From: Bacteroidales bacterium
GTDB taxonomy: Bacteria; Bacteroidota; Bacteroidia; Bacteroidales; UBA932
NCBI GenBank assembly: GCA_017429885.1
Contig: JAFROA010000352.1
Coordinates: 1-27,425, forward strand
Length of the DNA stretch: 27,425 bases
Direction: 5' to 3'
Of this stretch, positions 13,790 to 22,512 are shown one piece after another. Within the stretch, counting starts at the first letter, position 1; each line of letters starts with the position of its first letter. A model generated the notes under the pieces. It ran no database searches. It was not told the origin of the DNA and worked only from the letters and a program-made list of their open reading frames with translations. A program made the position numbers and the translations under genes.

Positions 13790-14874
13790 TGAATAAATTA
13801 CTTACCTTTACCACGGTTATGCTTGTAGCGCTTGCAAGCTGCAAGAACACAAACAACAAAACCACAAACGAAATGAATAACGATAAACCCCTTCAAGAAG
13901 TGACCGGACGCGAGAACAAACAAGCGGCGAAGCCCGGGAAGATCGGAGAGGCGACGGTCTACCTGACCCGTGAGATTTCTCCCGAATCGCTGGTGAGGAT
14001 CTACAAGGCCCTGGGTGTTGAAGCCAAGGGACGAGTGGCCATCAAGATGTCCACAGGTGAGGGCAGCAATCCCAACTACCTGAAGCCGGAACTGGTCAAG
14101 GACCTGTTTTTCGAAGTGAACGGCACTCTTGTAGAGTGCAACACCGCCTACACCAGCGGCCCCGATGACCTGATGGACGACCGCAACACATCCGCGAACC
14201 ATTGGGATGTCATCAGGCGTCACGGCTTCATGGACCTGTTCCCGGTGGACATCATGGATGAGTACGACGAGATACGTATTCCTGTGAAGGACCGCTCTCA
14301 CATCAAATTCGACATCGTGGGCGGCCACATGGCCAACTACGACTTCATGATCGCCCTCAACCACTTCAAAGGTCACCCGATGGGTGGCTACGGAGGCGCT
14401 TTGAAGAACCTCTCAATAGGCTGCGCGAGCCAGAACGGCAAAGCGTACATCCACTCGTCGGGCAAGATGGAGAAACTTGATATGGAGATTCTTTGGACTC
14501 CCGAATATGTTGGCGACCAGGACGGATTCCTTGAGAGCATGGCTGCCGCAGCCCAGGCGGTGGTGGATTATTTCCAGAGGCAGGAGGGTATCATCTATAT
14601 CTCGGTGATGAACAACATGTCGATCGACTGCGACTGCGTGGACCATCCGGAGCCCGTGAAACTTGAAGACTACGGCATCCTTGCCTCGACCGACCCCGTG
14701 GCCCTGGACCAGGCCTGCATCGATATCATCAACAATCAGGAGGTGACGGCGACCAACGACCCCACTGACCTTCTCGGACGTATTGACCAGCAGCACGGCG
14801 TGCACACCATCGAGCATGCCGAAGCCATCGGCCTCGGAACCCGGAAGTATAAGCTGGTGAGCATCGACAAGTAG
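13789..14874 (+). CDS. DUF362-domain lipoprotein
   Basis: A 361-residue protein; the ATG at 13789 is chosen because it overlaps the previous stop and gives a lipoprotein signal (MNKLLTFTTVMLVALASC, Cys18). An Asn/Thr-rich linker follows, then a DUF362 domain: VAIKMSTGEGSNPNYLKPEL, VECNTAYTSG, MIALNHFKGHPMGGYGGALK, NLSIGC, NNMSIDCDC and GILASTDPVALDQACIDII. DUF362 proteins are often linked to iron-sulfur proteins; here only the IDCDC cysteines and GC are visible and no ferredoxin-like CxxCxxC is present. Membrane-anchored outside the cytoplasm. Last gene of the AraC-flanked operon. Reaction unknown. Confidence 0.93.
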   Translation: MNKLLTFTTVMLVALASCKNTNNKTTNEMNNDKPLQEVTGRENKQAAKPGKIGEATVYLTREISPESLVRIYKALGVEAKGRVAIKMSTGEGSNPNYLKPELVKDLFFEVNGTLVECNTAYTSGPDDLMDDRNTSANHWDVIRRHGFMDLFPVDIMDEYDEIRIPVKDRSHIKFDIVGGHMANYDFMIALNHFKGHPMGGYGGALKNLSIGCASQNGKAYIHSSGKMEKLDMEILWTPEYVGDQDGFLESMAAAAQAVVDYFQRQEGIIYISVMNNMSIDCDCVDHPEPVKLEDYGILASTDPVALDQACIDIINNQEVTATNDPTDLLGRIDQQHGVHTIEHAEAIGLGTRKYKLVSIDK

Positions 14875-15068
14875 ATAATCCAACACGGCGCCGATCCCGG
14901 TCTCCTCACTAACGGCCAGCCCCCTCCAGGACGGCGGGTTCGTTCAGGGAAAATGCCTGATGATAAAAAATAATGAATCCGGGGTCGGAAATGGAGCGGT
15001 GTTTGTTAGTTCTCTTCACATACGGCACGTCATAAACAATCAGATAATCACATTAAACATTCCGCCAT

Positions 15069-17933
15069 ATGCGAAGAATCATAAACCTACTTCTGCCACT
15101 GGCATTGATTGCCGTCGGCGGTTGTACAGCTGATGAGATTCTCATCATTGACGAGGCGATAAGCGGCGGAGGCAGCTCACTCACCGATCCGGAACTTAGT
15201 TGGAGCGCCTCTTCATGCGAAGCCACGATAGGCAGCGACTCGAACGTGTTCCCCACACTGGTGAATGACAAGGGTGTCACTGTCACATACGTCTCATCCG
15301 ACACCGGAGTCGCCACAGTGGGTGAAGACGGGAGCGTCACCCTGCTCTCCGCCGGAACCACTTCAATAATGGCGACTTCCGCCGCGACAGACACCTATTC
15401 CGCCTCCAGCGCCTCCTACGCGCTGACCGTGTACAAAGGAGAGGGCATCTCATGGAGCTCCGCCTCCTGCACTGTCACTTACGGGAAAGAGAGCACCTAT
15501 TCCTTCCCTACCTTGAACAATCCGGGCGGACAGACTGTCACGTATTCCTCAAGCAACGAGAGTGTGGCCACCATTTCCTCGAGCGGCGCCGTGACTGTGG
15601 TCGCCGAAGGCGAGGCCACGATCACCGCCACCTCGGCGGAAAACGGAGCCTACGAGAGCGCCAGCGTCTCCTACTCGCTGACAGTGGAAGGGAGCTTGGA
15701 GAAAGCCGGAATCAGCTGGAGCGCCGACAGCTACACCGCCACTCTCGAATCGGATGATAACTCATTCCCCACCCTTTCCAATCCCAACGGACTCGAGGTC
15801 AGCTACTCCTCGTCCAACGACGCTGTGGCGACTGTGGACGAGAACGGCGGCGTGACACTTGTCGCCGCGGGAACCGTCTCCATCATCGCCGCGACCGAGG
15901 CGAACGAGACCTATGCTTCCGGCAGCGCCTCATATACCCTCAAAGTGATCAAACACGACGTCACTCTGACTTGGAGCGCCACCTCATGCAGCCAGGTGCT
16001 CGAGGAGGAGGACGCCAGCGCCTATCCTACCTTGACAGTGAATCCGTCCTCCGTCAGCGGCAGCGTGACCTATGAGAGTTCCAACACCTCGGTGGCGACA
16101 ATCTCCTCTGCCGGTGTCGTGACATTGACTGGTACCGGATCCACCACCATCTCGGCCGTGTTTGAGGGGAACGACTCCTACAAGGCGACATCCGCCGCCT
16201 ACACCCTTGGCGTCAAGACCAACACCGACGACGGCGCCGGGACCTGGAACTACAGTTCCACTGGAGACAGCGCCTCTGAAGACGACATAGTCAACACCAC
16301 CTTCACCCGTATGGTGACCGTCAATTATTCCTCAGGCGGAGCTTCTGTCAGCGGCTACAGCGCCTCCTCGGACATCACCGTCGAAGTCAGCGGCAACGGA
16401 GTGACTATCAGCAACACTGGCAGTGAGAACGTGATCTACAAGCTTACCGGAACCGCATCGGACGGCTACTTCAAGTTGTACAGCGCCAGGAAGATGGCCC
16501 TGCTGCTCGACGGCGTGTCAATCACCAACTCCGCCGGAGCGGCCATCAATATCCAGAGCGGCAAGCGCTGCTTCGTGATGGTCGAGGGCAGCAACACCCT
16601 GGCCGACGGTTCCTCAGCCGCATACTCGTCCGGCGACGAGGACATGAAAGCGGTCTTCTTCTCCGAAGGACAGCTTTGCTTCTCCGGAAGCGGCACCCTC
16701 AAAGTGACTGCCAACAACAAGAAGGAAAAGTCCGGCATCACCTCCGACGATTACGTCCGGTTCATGGGAAGTCCCACTGTCACAGTCACTTCCGGCAGCA
16801 GCGCCGGTCACGGCATCAGAGGTAACGACTATGTGAGGATCTCGGACGGCACTCTTACAGTCTCCACTTCGGCGGACATGAAGAAGGGAATCTCCTCCGA
16901 CGATTACGTCCTGGTCGAGGGCGGTGTGTCCACGATCACAGTGTCCGGAGGCACGGCCTACGACAGCGACGACGCCGAGTACAAGGGCAGCGCCGGCATC
17001 AAGGCCGACAACTACTTCGGCATGACAGGCGGCACCCTGACCATCACTAACAGCGGCACAGGCGGCAAGGGAATACGCGCCGGCAGCTATGACTACGTCA
17101 AGGATAACAGCACCAGCCTCAGCGACAGCTACATCTCTGGCGGCACCCTCATCGTCAAGACCACCGGCAGCGAATACACGGCCGGAGACGTCTCCTCAAA
17201 GGCCATCAAGATCGGCTATAAGCAAAAGTCCGGCAGCAGCTACATCTATGGCGGCAATTTGAAGATCAGCGGAGGCAGCGTCCAGGTAACCTGCTCCAAG
17301 AGCGAGGGAATAGAGACCAAGGGTAAGCTCACCATCAGCGGCGGAGACACCTACGCCTACTCGACCGGCGACGACGCCATCAACAGCCAGGGCGAGCTCA
17401 ACATCACCGGCGGATATGTCTACGGCTATTCAACAGCCAACGACGCCATCGACACCAACTGTGATTTCAAGATCTCCGGCGGGTATGTCTACGCGATAAC
17501 CACTAAGGGCAACCCTGAAGTGGCCCTTGACGCCAACACTGAGGGCGGATACAAGCTCTACATCTACAGCGGTGCCACGGTCATCGCCTACGGCGGACTC
17601 GAGAGCGGCTACTCATCCAACAACACCGTCTATTCAATGAGCGCGTCGGCCGGCAACTGGAATGCGTTGCACGATGGCAGTTCCTACATAGCAGCGTTCA
17701 AGGCCCCGTCCGGATTGTCGAGCTTCGCGGTTTGCGCCCCGTCCCTCTCAAAGGGCTACACAGGGGTCAGCGTCGGCGACGCCACGTACAGCAGCGGTTC
17801 CCTGGCTTCCTCCTCGATCTCCGGCGGCACGGCGGTCTCCCTCAGCGCCTACTCTGGCGGAAACGGAGGGAACGGCGGTCCCGGCGGTAACGGAGGCCCG
17901 GGTGGCAATAACGGCCGCTCCATGGGACGATAG
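15069..17933 (+). CDS. Big_2 array plus Cthe_2159-type carbohydrate-binding lipoprotein
   Basis: A 954-residue lipoprotein (lipobox AVGGC, Cys19, followed by TADE, an acidic start suggesting surface display). Four Ig-like Big_2-type repeats cover about 41-122, 125-206, 214-293 and 298-382, each with SWSA...C/Y near the start, FPTL, VTYSSSN, VAT(I/V) and YTL at the end. From ~395 to 930 is a beta-helix-like domain with recurring KGISSDDYV, ISGG, GIKADNYF and DDAINSQGEL motifs, as in the Cthe_2159 / DUF4353 carbohydrate-binding family (pectin- or cellulose-binding in clostridia). The last ~25 residues are Gly/Pro/Asn-rich (SGGNGGNGGPGGN) ending in GR. It heads the VTC/DUF4956 locus. The paralogue at 23452 has one Big_2 repeat. 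Confidence 0.9.
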   Translation: MRRIINLLLPLALIAVGGCTADEILIIDEAISGGGSSLTDPELSWSASSCEATIGSDSNVFPTLVNDKGVTVTYVSSDTGVATVGEDGSVTLLSAGTTSIMATSAATDTYSASSASYALTVYKGEGISWSSASCTVTYGKESTYSFPTLNNPGGQTVTYSSSNESVATISSSGAVTVVAEGEATITATSAENGAYESASVSYSLTVEGSLEKAGISWSADSYTATLESDDNSFPTLSNPNGLEVSYSSSNDAVATVDENGGVTLVAAGTVSIIAATEANETYASGSASYTLKVIKHDVTLTWSATSCSQVLEEEDASAYPTLTVNPSSVSGSVTYESSNTSVATISSAGVVTLTGTGSTTISAVFEGNDSYKATSAAYTLGVKTNTDDGAGTWNYSSTGDSASEDDIVNTTFTRMVTVNYSSGGASVSGYSASSDITVEVSGNGVTISNTGSENVIYKLTGTASDGYFKLYSARKMALLLDGVSITNSAGAAINIQSGKRCFVMVEGSNTLADGSSAAYSSGDEDMKAVFFSEGQLCFSGSGTLKVTANNKKEKSGITSDDYVRFMGSPTVTVTSGSSAGHGIRGNDYVRISDGTLTVSTSADMKKGISSDDYVLVEGGVSTITVSGGTAYDSDDAEYKGSAGIKADNYFGMTGGTLTITNSGTGGKGIRAGSYDYVKDNSTSLSDSYISGGTLIVKTTGSEYTAGDVSSKAIKIGYKQKSGSSYIYGGNLKISGGSVQVTCSKSEGIETKGKLTISGGDTYAYSTGDDAINSQGELNITGGYVYGYSTANDAIDTNCDFKISGGYVYAITTKGNPEVALDANTEGGYKLYIYSGATVIAYGGLESGYSSNNTVYSMSASAGNWNALHDGSSYIAAFKAPSGLSSFAVCAPSLSKGYTGVSVGDATYSSGSLASSSISGGTAVSLSAYSGGNGGNGGPGGNGGPGGNNGRSMGR

Positions 17934-17954
17934 AATAACAAAATCAAGGAAGAC

Positions 17955-18377
17955 ATGAAAAGAATATTCACAATAATGGTAACCCTGATGATGTTCCCTG
18001 TCCTGGGAGCCTTTGCCCAGAACGCGGAGACGGGGACCAAGATCAATAAGAAGAATCTTGTGGTGAAGGAATGGAACACCAACGCCAAAGGTGTGGCCAG
18101 CACCCTGGATCATCTGACCACCTACTCCCCCGACGGCAAGAAAATCGAGGAGATCGAGTACGACAGCGCCGGGAAGCAGAAATGGCGCAAGCGTTACGAG
18201 TGGGGCGAGAATGACAAGATGGCCCGCGAGCTGGTCTACGACGAGCGGAACCGGCTTGTGAACTACAAGAAGTTTGAATACAACGAGTTCGGGAAGAAGA
18301 AGATGCAATACACCTACGACGCCAAAGGGAAATTGATCTCCACCAAGGTATTCGAATACATCACATCCAATGACTGA
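17955..18377 (+). CDS. Secreted YD/RHS-like short-repeat protein
   Basis: A 140-residue protein with signal peptide MKRIFTIMVTLMMFPVLGAF, cleaved near AQN. The mature part is built from about four beta-hairpin units of ~20-24 residues: TYSPDGKKIEEIEYDSAGK, YEWGENDKMARELVYDERN and YTYDAKGKLISTKVFEY, with a Y..D..GK spacing reminiscent of RHS/YD repeats or small periplasmic MORN-like proteins. No catalytic site is visible. It lies 21 nt after the carbohydrate-binding gene and overlaps the VTC gene by 8 nt, so it belongs to the operon. Its role could be structural, but nothing in the sequence fixes it. Confidence 0.85.
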   Translation: MKRIFTIMVTLMMFPVLGAFAQNAETGTKINKKNLVVKEWNTNAKGVASTLDHLTTYSPDGKKIEEIEYDSAGKQKWRKRYEWGENDKMARELVYDERNRLVNYKKFEYNEFGKKKMQYTYDAKGKLISTKVFEYITSND

Positions 18378-19167
18378 GAACTGTCATACCTTGATTGAGG
18401 CCGCCGCCTCATCCATCCCTTCCATCACCCTGGAAGAGATGGATGGGGTGAAGCTGCTCAACCGAGTCGACACGAAGTACCTGACCAATGAGGCCACTCT
18501 GATCCAGGTGCTCGCGGACGCCAAGGCTTCGGGTTACCGGGCCCTGGAGACCGAGGGTGTGAAGGTGAGCCCGTACAATTCCATCTATTTCGACACTCCC
18601 GGGTTGAGAATGTTCCTGGACCACCACAACCGCCGGCTGGTACGGCAGAAGGTGCGTACTCGGGAATATGTCAATTCAGGCACGGCTTTTCTTGAGATCA
18701 AGAGGAAGAACAACCACGGTCGGACCAAGAAGAAGCGTGTCGGGATAGACACGTCAGAGATGATGAGCTTCGCCGGGGATCCTGACGCCTGCGCTTACCT
18801 CGCCAAGCATTCGTGGTTCACCGCCGATGACCTGAAGCCGGTGTTGTCCACCGCTTTCCGGCGCGTCACGCTGGTGAACCAGGCCATGACGGAACGTCTG
18901 ACAATCGACACATCCCTGATGTTCACAAACTACCGGACAGGGAGGGAAGTCTCGCTCCAGGACGCCGTTATCATAGAGCTGAAGCAGGACGGCCACGCCG
19001 CCAGCCAGATGAAAGGCATCCTCCTGGACCATCGGGTAAAGCCCGTTCGAGTCAGCAAATACTGCATCGCCGTCACCCTCACGGACCCTTCCGTAAAGAG
19101 CGGCCGTTTCAAGGTGAAGGTTCGCAAGATCGAAAAGACAATTAACAAGAAAATCACAGTAATATGA
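18370..19167 (+). CDS. VTC-domain protein (polyphosphate-polymerase-like)
   Basis: A 265-residue cytoplasmic protein matching the VTC tunnel domain of yeast vacuolar polyphosphate polymerase. Visible elements are LNRVDTKYL (Arg32, Asp34, Lys36), SIYFDTPGL (71-79), the basic strand RRLVRQKVRTREY (to 100), FLEIKRK (Glu109, Lys111), IIELKQ (Glu203, Lys205) and VSKYC (Lys230). These alternating acidic and basic residues line the tunnel and bind triphosphate and metal in the family. Yeast Vtc makes polyphosphate from ATP; bacterial homologues are less well characterised. It has no membrane segment itself but overlaps the DUF4956 membrane-protein gene by 4 nt (ATGA), suggesting the two act as a unit at the inner membrane. 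Confidence 0.92.
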   Translation: MTENCHTLIEAAASSIPSITLEEMDGVKLLNRVDTKYLTNEATLIQVLADAKASGYRALETEGVKVSPYNSIYFDTPGLRMFLDHHNRRLVRQKVRTREYVNSGTAFLEIKRKNNHGRTKKKRVGIDTSEMMSFAGDPDACAYLAKHSWFTADDLKPVLSTAFRRVTLVNQAMTERLTIDTSLMFTNYRTGREVSLQDAVIIELKQDGHAASQMKGILLDHRVKPVRVSKYCIAVTLTDPSVKSGRFKVKVRKIEKTINKKITVI

Positions 19168-19931
19168 TCACTGCCCAAGATTTCGGCGACTACACGATCG
19201 CCGATGACTCCATCATTGACGTGCAAACCATCACAGACGCGATGATGACAACCTCCCAGTCCATCACGGAGCTGGCGATCCGCTTTTTCCTGAACCTGGT
19301 CGTGTGCTGGATCCTGGTCCAGTTCTTCTACTACAGGAAGAGCCGCCGCCGCGACTACTACTTCACGTTCATGGTCTTCTCTTCAGCCATGCTGATGCTC
19401 CTCTACATCATGGGCAACGTGGAAGTGGGTGTCGGACTGACCCTGGGCCTCTTCGCCATATTCGGCGTCATCCGGTACAGGACAGAGACGGTTCCCATCC
19501 GTGAGATGACTTACCTGTTCGTGATCATCGCGCTAGCGGCCATGAACGGCCTGGCGCCTGTGTACAGGCTTATCGGACCCACCTCAGCCAATCCTCATTA
19601 CGCCCTGTCCGGGGGCACGGTGGGCATTATGCTCCTTTCCAACGCCCTTGTGGTAGCGCTCATCTGGGTGCTGGAGAGCGAGTCATTGCTGAGACACACT
19701 TCCGCCAAGCTGGTGCTCTACGACCGCATAGACCTGATCGTCCCAGAGAGAAGGGAAGAGCTCATAGCCGACCTTGAGAAACGCGTCGGAGTGAAAGTGA
19801 TCAATCTGGAAGTCGGTCATGTCGACTTTTTGAGGGACGCCGCGTTCATTAAGATTTACTATAATCTGGACAAAGGACAAAGCGGATCCATAGACTCTCT
19901 TACCAAAGCAAAGGACTTCGTTGAACAGTAG
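19164..19931 (+). CDS. DUF4956 inner-membrane protein
   Basis: A 255-residue protein with about five hydrophobic segments (near 40-57, 68-85, 90-108, 115-131, 147-166), then a soluble C-terminal ~85 residues (DLIVPERREELIADLEKRVG and onward). The loop GVIRYRTETVPIREMTYLF is the recognisable DUF4956 signature. This family is commonly found beside VTC-domain and CotH or carbohydrate-binding genes in clostridia and Bacteroidota, which supports a shared function. It could be the membrane partner of the VTC enzyme, for instance exporting or anchoring its product; that is inference. The start overlaps the VTC stop, a sign of translational coupling. Confidence 0.93.
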   Translation: MITAQDFGDYTIADDSIIDVQTITDAMMTTSQSITELAIRFFLNLVVCWILVQFFYYRKSRRRDYYFTFMVFSSAMLMLLYIMGNVEVGVGLTLGLFAIFGVIRYRTETVPIREMTYLFVIIALAAMNGLAPVYRLIGPTSANPHYALSGGTVGIMLLSNALVVALIWVLESESLLRHTSAKLVLYDRIDLIVPERREELIADLEKRVGVKVINLEVGHVDFLRDAAFIKIYYNLDKGQSGSIDSLTKAKDFVEQ

Positions 19932-19935
19932 ACTT

Positions 19936-20724
19936 ATGAAAAGGATAATATGCTTACTGGCGGTTCTCCTCCCTGTGGCCGGCTTCGCCCAGGGTACCGT
20001 CAATGACTTGGAGACAGATTTCGGCGCCCGTTTCGGCGTCTCCTTCAACAAGAAAATCGTGAAGGGCTTCCATGTGGTGGCCGACGGCGAGATCCGCCTG
20101 AGCGACGATTTCTCCTCCCTTGGCAGGTACCAGGCCGGACTGGGATTGAGCTACAAGATCAACCCTGTGGTCAAGGTCGGGGCCGGTTACCAGTTCATCG
20201 AGAAGATGAACTCTTCCTCTGAGTGGAAACCCCGCCACCGTTTCTACGCTGACGGCACCGCGACGCTGAAGGCCGGCTTCTGGAGTTTCTCCCTGAAGGA
20301 ACGCCTGCAGCTCACCAGCCGTGAAGTGAACAATGTGTACCAGAACAACCCGAATTCCCTGATGCTGAAAAGCCGTTTCAAAGTGTCTTACAAGGGATTC
20401 GCCAGCTTAACCCCTTATGGGTATGTGGAAGTTCGTAACGTGCTGAACGATCCTGCCTGCTCCGCCACCTGGAGCACCACGAGCCAGGCTTACGGGGACT
20501 ATTCCTTCCTTGGCTACAAGGACGCCTATGTGAACCGTGTCCGAGGCTCTCTGGGTACGGAATGGAAACTCAGCAAGCGGCACTCTATCGATTTTTACAT
20601 CCTGGGTGACTATTGCTACGACAAGAACATCGACACCAACTCCGGCGGGACTAAACTTAAGTCCCTCACCTACGACCAGGCATTCAACACAGCTTTCTGC
20701 GTCGGGTACCAGTTCAGTTTCTGA
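19936..20724 (+). CDS. DUF2490-type outer-membrane barrel
   Basis: A 262-residue protein; the ATG at 19936 is preferred over an upstream TTG (19921) that overlaps the DUF4956 stop, because it gives a clean signal peptide MKRIICLLAVLLPVAGFAQ. The mature part has DLETDFGARFGVSFNKKIVK, alternating strands, RHRFYADGTATLK, SFSLKERLQLTSRE and a terminal GYQFSF ending in Phe, typical of barrel assembly signals. It matches DUF2490 (predicted outer-membrane proteins). It starts 4 nt after the DUF4956 stop, so it is operonic with the VTC pair and may supply the outer-membrane step. Confidence 0.87.
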   Translation: MKRIICLLAVLLPVAGFAQGTVNDLETDFGARFGVSFNKKIVKGFHVVADGEIRLSDDFSSLGRYQAGLGLSYKINPVVKVGAGYQFIEKMNSSSEWKPRHRFYADGTATLKAGFWSFSLKERLQLTSREVNNVYQNNPNSLMLKSRFKVSYKGFASLTPYGYVEVRNVLNDPACSATWSTTSQAYGDYSFLGYKDAYVNRVRGSLGTEWKLSKRHSIDFYILGDYCYDKNIDTNSGGTKLKSLTYDQAFNTAFCVGYQFSF

Positions 20725-20758
20725 CAGAATGAGCTTTATTTAGCGGAAACGACTGTCA

Positions 20759-21820
20759 ATGAAACCTTTAGAGAAAAAGAAGCTCAAGCTTTACGGCCTT
20801 TTTTGGGGTGCGGTACTGATAGTACCCACCCTTCCTTTGCTGTGGGGGGCCCTGGGTATAACAGGACATTTCTCATCCTTTGAGGAGATCCTCTCTCTTT
20901 GGTTGTCCATCCTGCCCATACTGGTGCTCTTCCTTATTCATAATTTCCTGGTTTTGCCACTGGGAAAAAAGAGCAAACCCCTCTACATCGCCGCGGGATT
21001 CGTCTTGATCGCCCTTTTCGGGATCTACTGTTTCACACTCGGAGATCATCCTCCCGGTCTTCCCGCCCACATAAACCCTATGGAGCTAACGTCCCCGTCT
21101 CATCAACCGGCCCGTCCGGCGGCATTGATGTTGGGATTCGGGGTTCTGGCGATATTGGCGAATTACGGCGCTGACGCGATTGTCGAGAACGAGCGGAAAG
21201 AAAGGGAAGGCAAACTCCTTGAGATCAACAATCTCCGTCTCCAACTGGACGCTCTCCGCTACCAGATAAACCCGCATTTTTTCCTCAACACGCTCAACAA
21301 CATCCAGGCGCTGATCCTGGTCGACCCCGAAAAGGCGTCTGAGAGCATCGGCGTCTTCTCCAAGATGACGCGGATGGTCATGCGCTACGGGGACGCCCTC
21401 GTTATCCCCCTGGCTGACGAGGTGGGTTTCATCGAGTCCCTGATCTCCCTGACGCGTCTGCGCTACACGGACAATGTCAGCATCGAGACATCGCTCCCGG
21501 CCCGCTCAGGCGACGCCGTCATCCAGCCCCTTGTCCTCGCCACCTTCGTGGAGAACGCTTTCAAGCATGGAATAAGCTATGAGAGACCTTCATTCGTCAA
21601 GGTGAACGTCGAGCACCGGGACGGAAGGATCATATTCCAATGCGAGAACACCTTGCACACGGATTCCCATGCCGAAAGCTACGGGATCGGTCTTGAGAAT
21701 GTCCGGAAAAGGCTGTCGCTCATGTATGAAGACAAGTATCACCTGACAGCGGAGCCTTCAGGAGACCATTACAAGGTCGAGCTGATTCTTCCTGACAAAA
21801 TTGACATGCCTGCCTTATGA
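20759..21820 (+). CDS. LytS/YehU-type sensor histidine kinase
   Basis: A 353-residue membrane kinase. Four transmembrane helices lie near 12-33, 45-66, 74-93 and 120-140, with a short periplasmic loop (DHPPGLPAHINP) between the last two. A coiled linker (~142-165) leads to the His_kinase domain (PF06580 type) with QINPHFFLNTLNN, His173 being the phosphorylation site. The N box is FVENAFKHG (Asn266) and the G region GIGLENVRKRL (from 309). No large sensor domain is present, so the membrane region probably senses the signal. It follows the DUF2490 gene by 34 nt and overlaps the response regulator by 4 nt (ATGA). Confidence 0.95.
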   Translation: MKPLEKKKLKLYGLFWGAVLIVPTLPLLWGALGITGHFSSFEEILSLWLSILPILVLFLIHNFLVLPLGKKSKPLYIAAGFVLIALFGIYCFTLGDHPPGLPAHINPMELTSPSHQPARPAALMLGFGVLAILANYGADAIVENERKEREGKLLEINNLRLQLDALRYQINPHFFLNTLNNIQALILVDPEKASESIGVFSKMTRMVMRYGDALVIPLADEVGFIESLISLTRLRYTDNVSIETSLPARSGDAVIQPLVLATFVENAFKHGISYERPSFVKVNVEHRDGRIIFQCENTLHTDSHAESYGIGLENVRKRLSLMYEDKYHLTAEPSGDHYKVELILPDKIDMPAL

Positions 21821-22512
21821 TCCGGGCGATCACAATTGATGATGAGCCGCTGGCGCTCAAGCTGCTGGAAGTCTACATCAGCCGTATTCCCGATCTGGAA
21901 CTTGTCGCCTCGTGTCCCGGAGCGGGCGCCGCGGGGCCTTTCCTTGGAGAGGCTGACGTCCTTTTTGTGGACATCAATATGCCGGATGTGAGCGGGATGG
22001 AATTTGTGAGGAATCTAGAGAATCCTCCCCTGGTGGTGTTCACCACGGCCTATCCCGAGTATGCCGTCGAGGGATTCAGGGTTAACGCCGTGGATTATCT
22101 GGTGAAGCCTTTCTCCTTCGAGGAGTTCAAGGAGGCGGTTGACCGTGTCCGTGACATCCTGGAGTTAAAGGCCAAGGCCAATGGTGGCTCCGCCGTGGAG
22201 AAGGTGATTTTCTTCCAGGTCGGGCATCAGAAACGCAGGGTTCCATCGGCCGACATTCTTTACGTTGAGAGCATGGGAGCCTATCTGAGGGTTCACATCA
22301 GCGGCGAGGATCCTCTCGTCGTCCTTGGCAACTTCAAGAGCATTCTCGACGCTGATCCGGACAGTTTCTTCCGCATCCATAAGTCCTATGTCGTGAACCT
22401 CAGGCAGATCCGCCAGAGCGGAAGGGCCTCCGTCACCCTCAACGACGGCACTGTCCTGACCGTGGGGGAATCATTCAGGAAAGCTTTCCGGGAGGCCCAC
22501 ATCACCCCATAA
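21817..22512 (+). CDS. LytTR-type response regulator
   Basis: A 231-residue regulator. The receiver domain (1-~118) has the acidic pair in TIDDEP, phospho-acceptor Asp52 in VDINMP, the Thr in VVFTTAYPEYA and Lys97 in YLVKPF. The LytTR DNA-binding domain (about 128-228) shows ILYVESMGAYLRVH, FFRIHKSYVVNL and VTLNDGTVLTVG. Partner of the kinase just upstream. LytTR proteins bind pairs of ~9-bp direct repeats; targets probably include this locus. The gene end converges on and overlaps the ZIP transporter stop by 11 bp. Confidence 0.95.
   Translation: MIRAITIDDEPLALKLLEVYISRIPDLELVASCPGAGAAGPFLGEADVLFVDINMPDVSGMEFVRNLENPPLVVFTTAYPEYAVEGFRVNAVDYLVKPFSFEEFKEAVDRVRDILELKAKANGGSAVEKVIFFQVGHQKRRVPSADILYVESMGAYLRVHISGEDPLVVLGNFKSILDADPDSFFRIHKSYVVNLRQIRQSGRASVTLNDGTVLTVGESFRKAFREAHITP

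Noticed and set aside
14875..15068. 194-bp gap before the large lipoprotein gene searched for a promoter
   Set aside because: A TTTG at 15002-15005 is present, but no TAnnTTTG or TAnnTTCG follows at the right distance; no RNA gene or terminator was convincing.
15189..16240. Repeated DNA in the first kilobase of the large lipoprotein gene as a tandem-repeat or CRISPR-like array
   Set aside because: The periodicity is that of diverged Ig-like protein domains, with no short identical repeats or spacers.
19921..19935. Upstream TTG start for the DUF2490 gene
   Set aside because: It would add five residues before an otherwise ideal signal peptide and overlap the DUF4956 stop; the ATG at 19936 is simpler.
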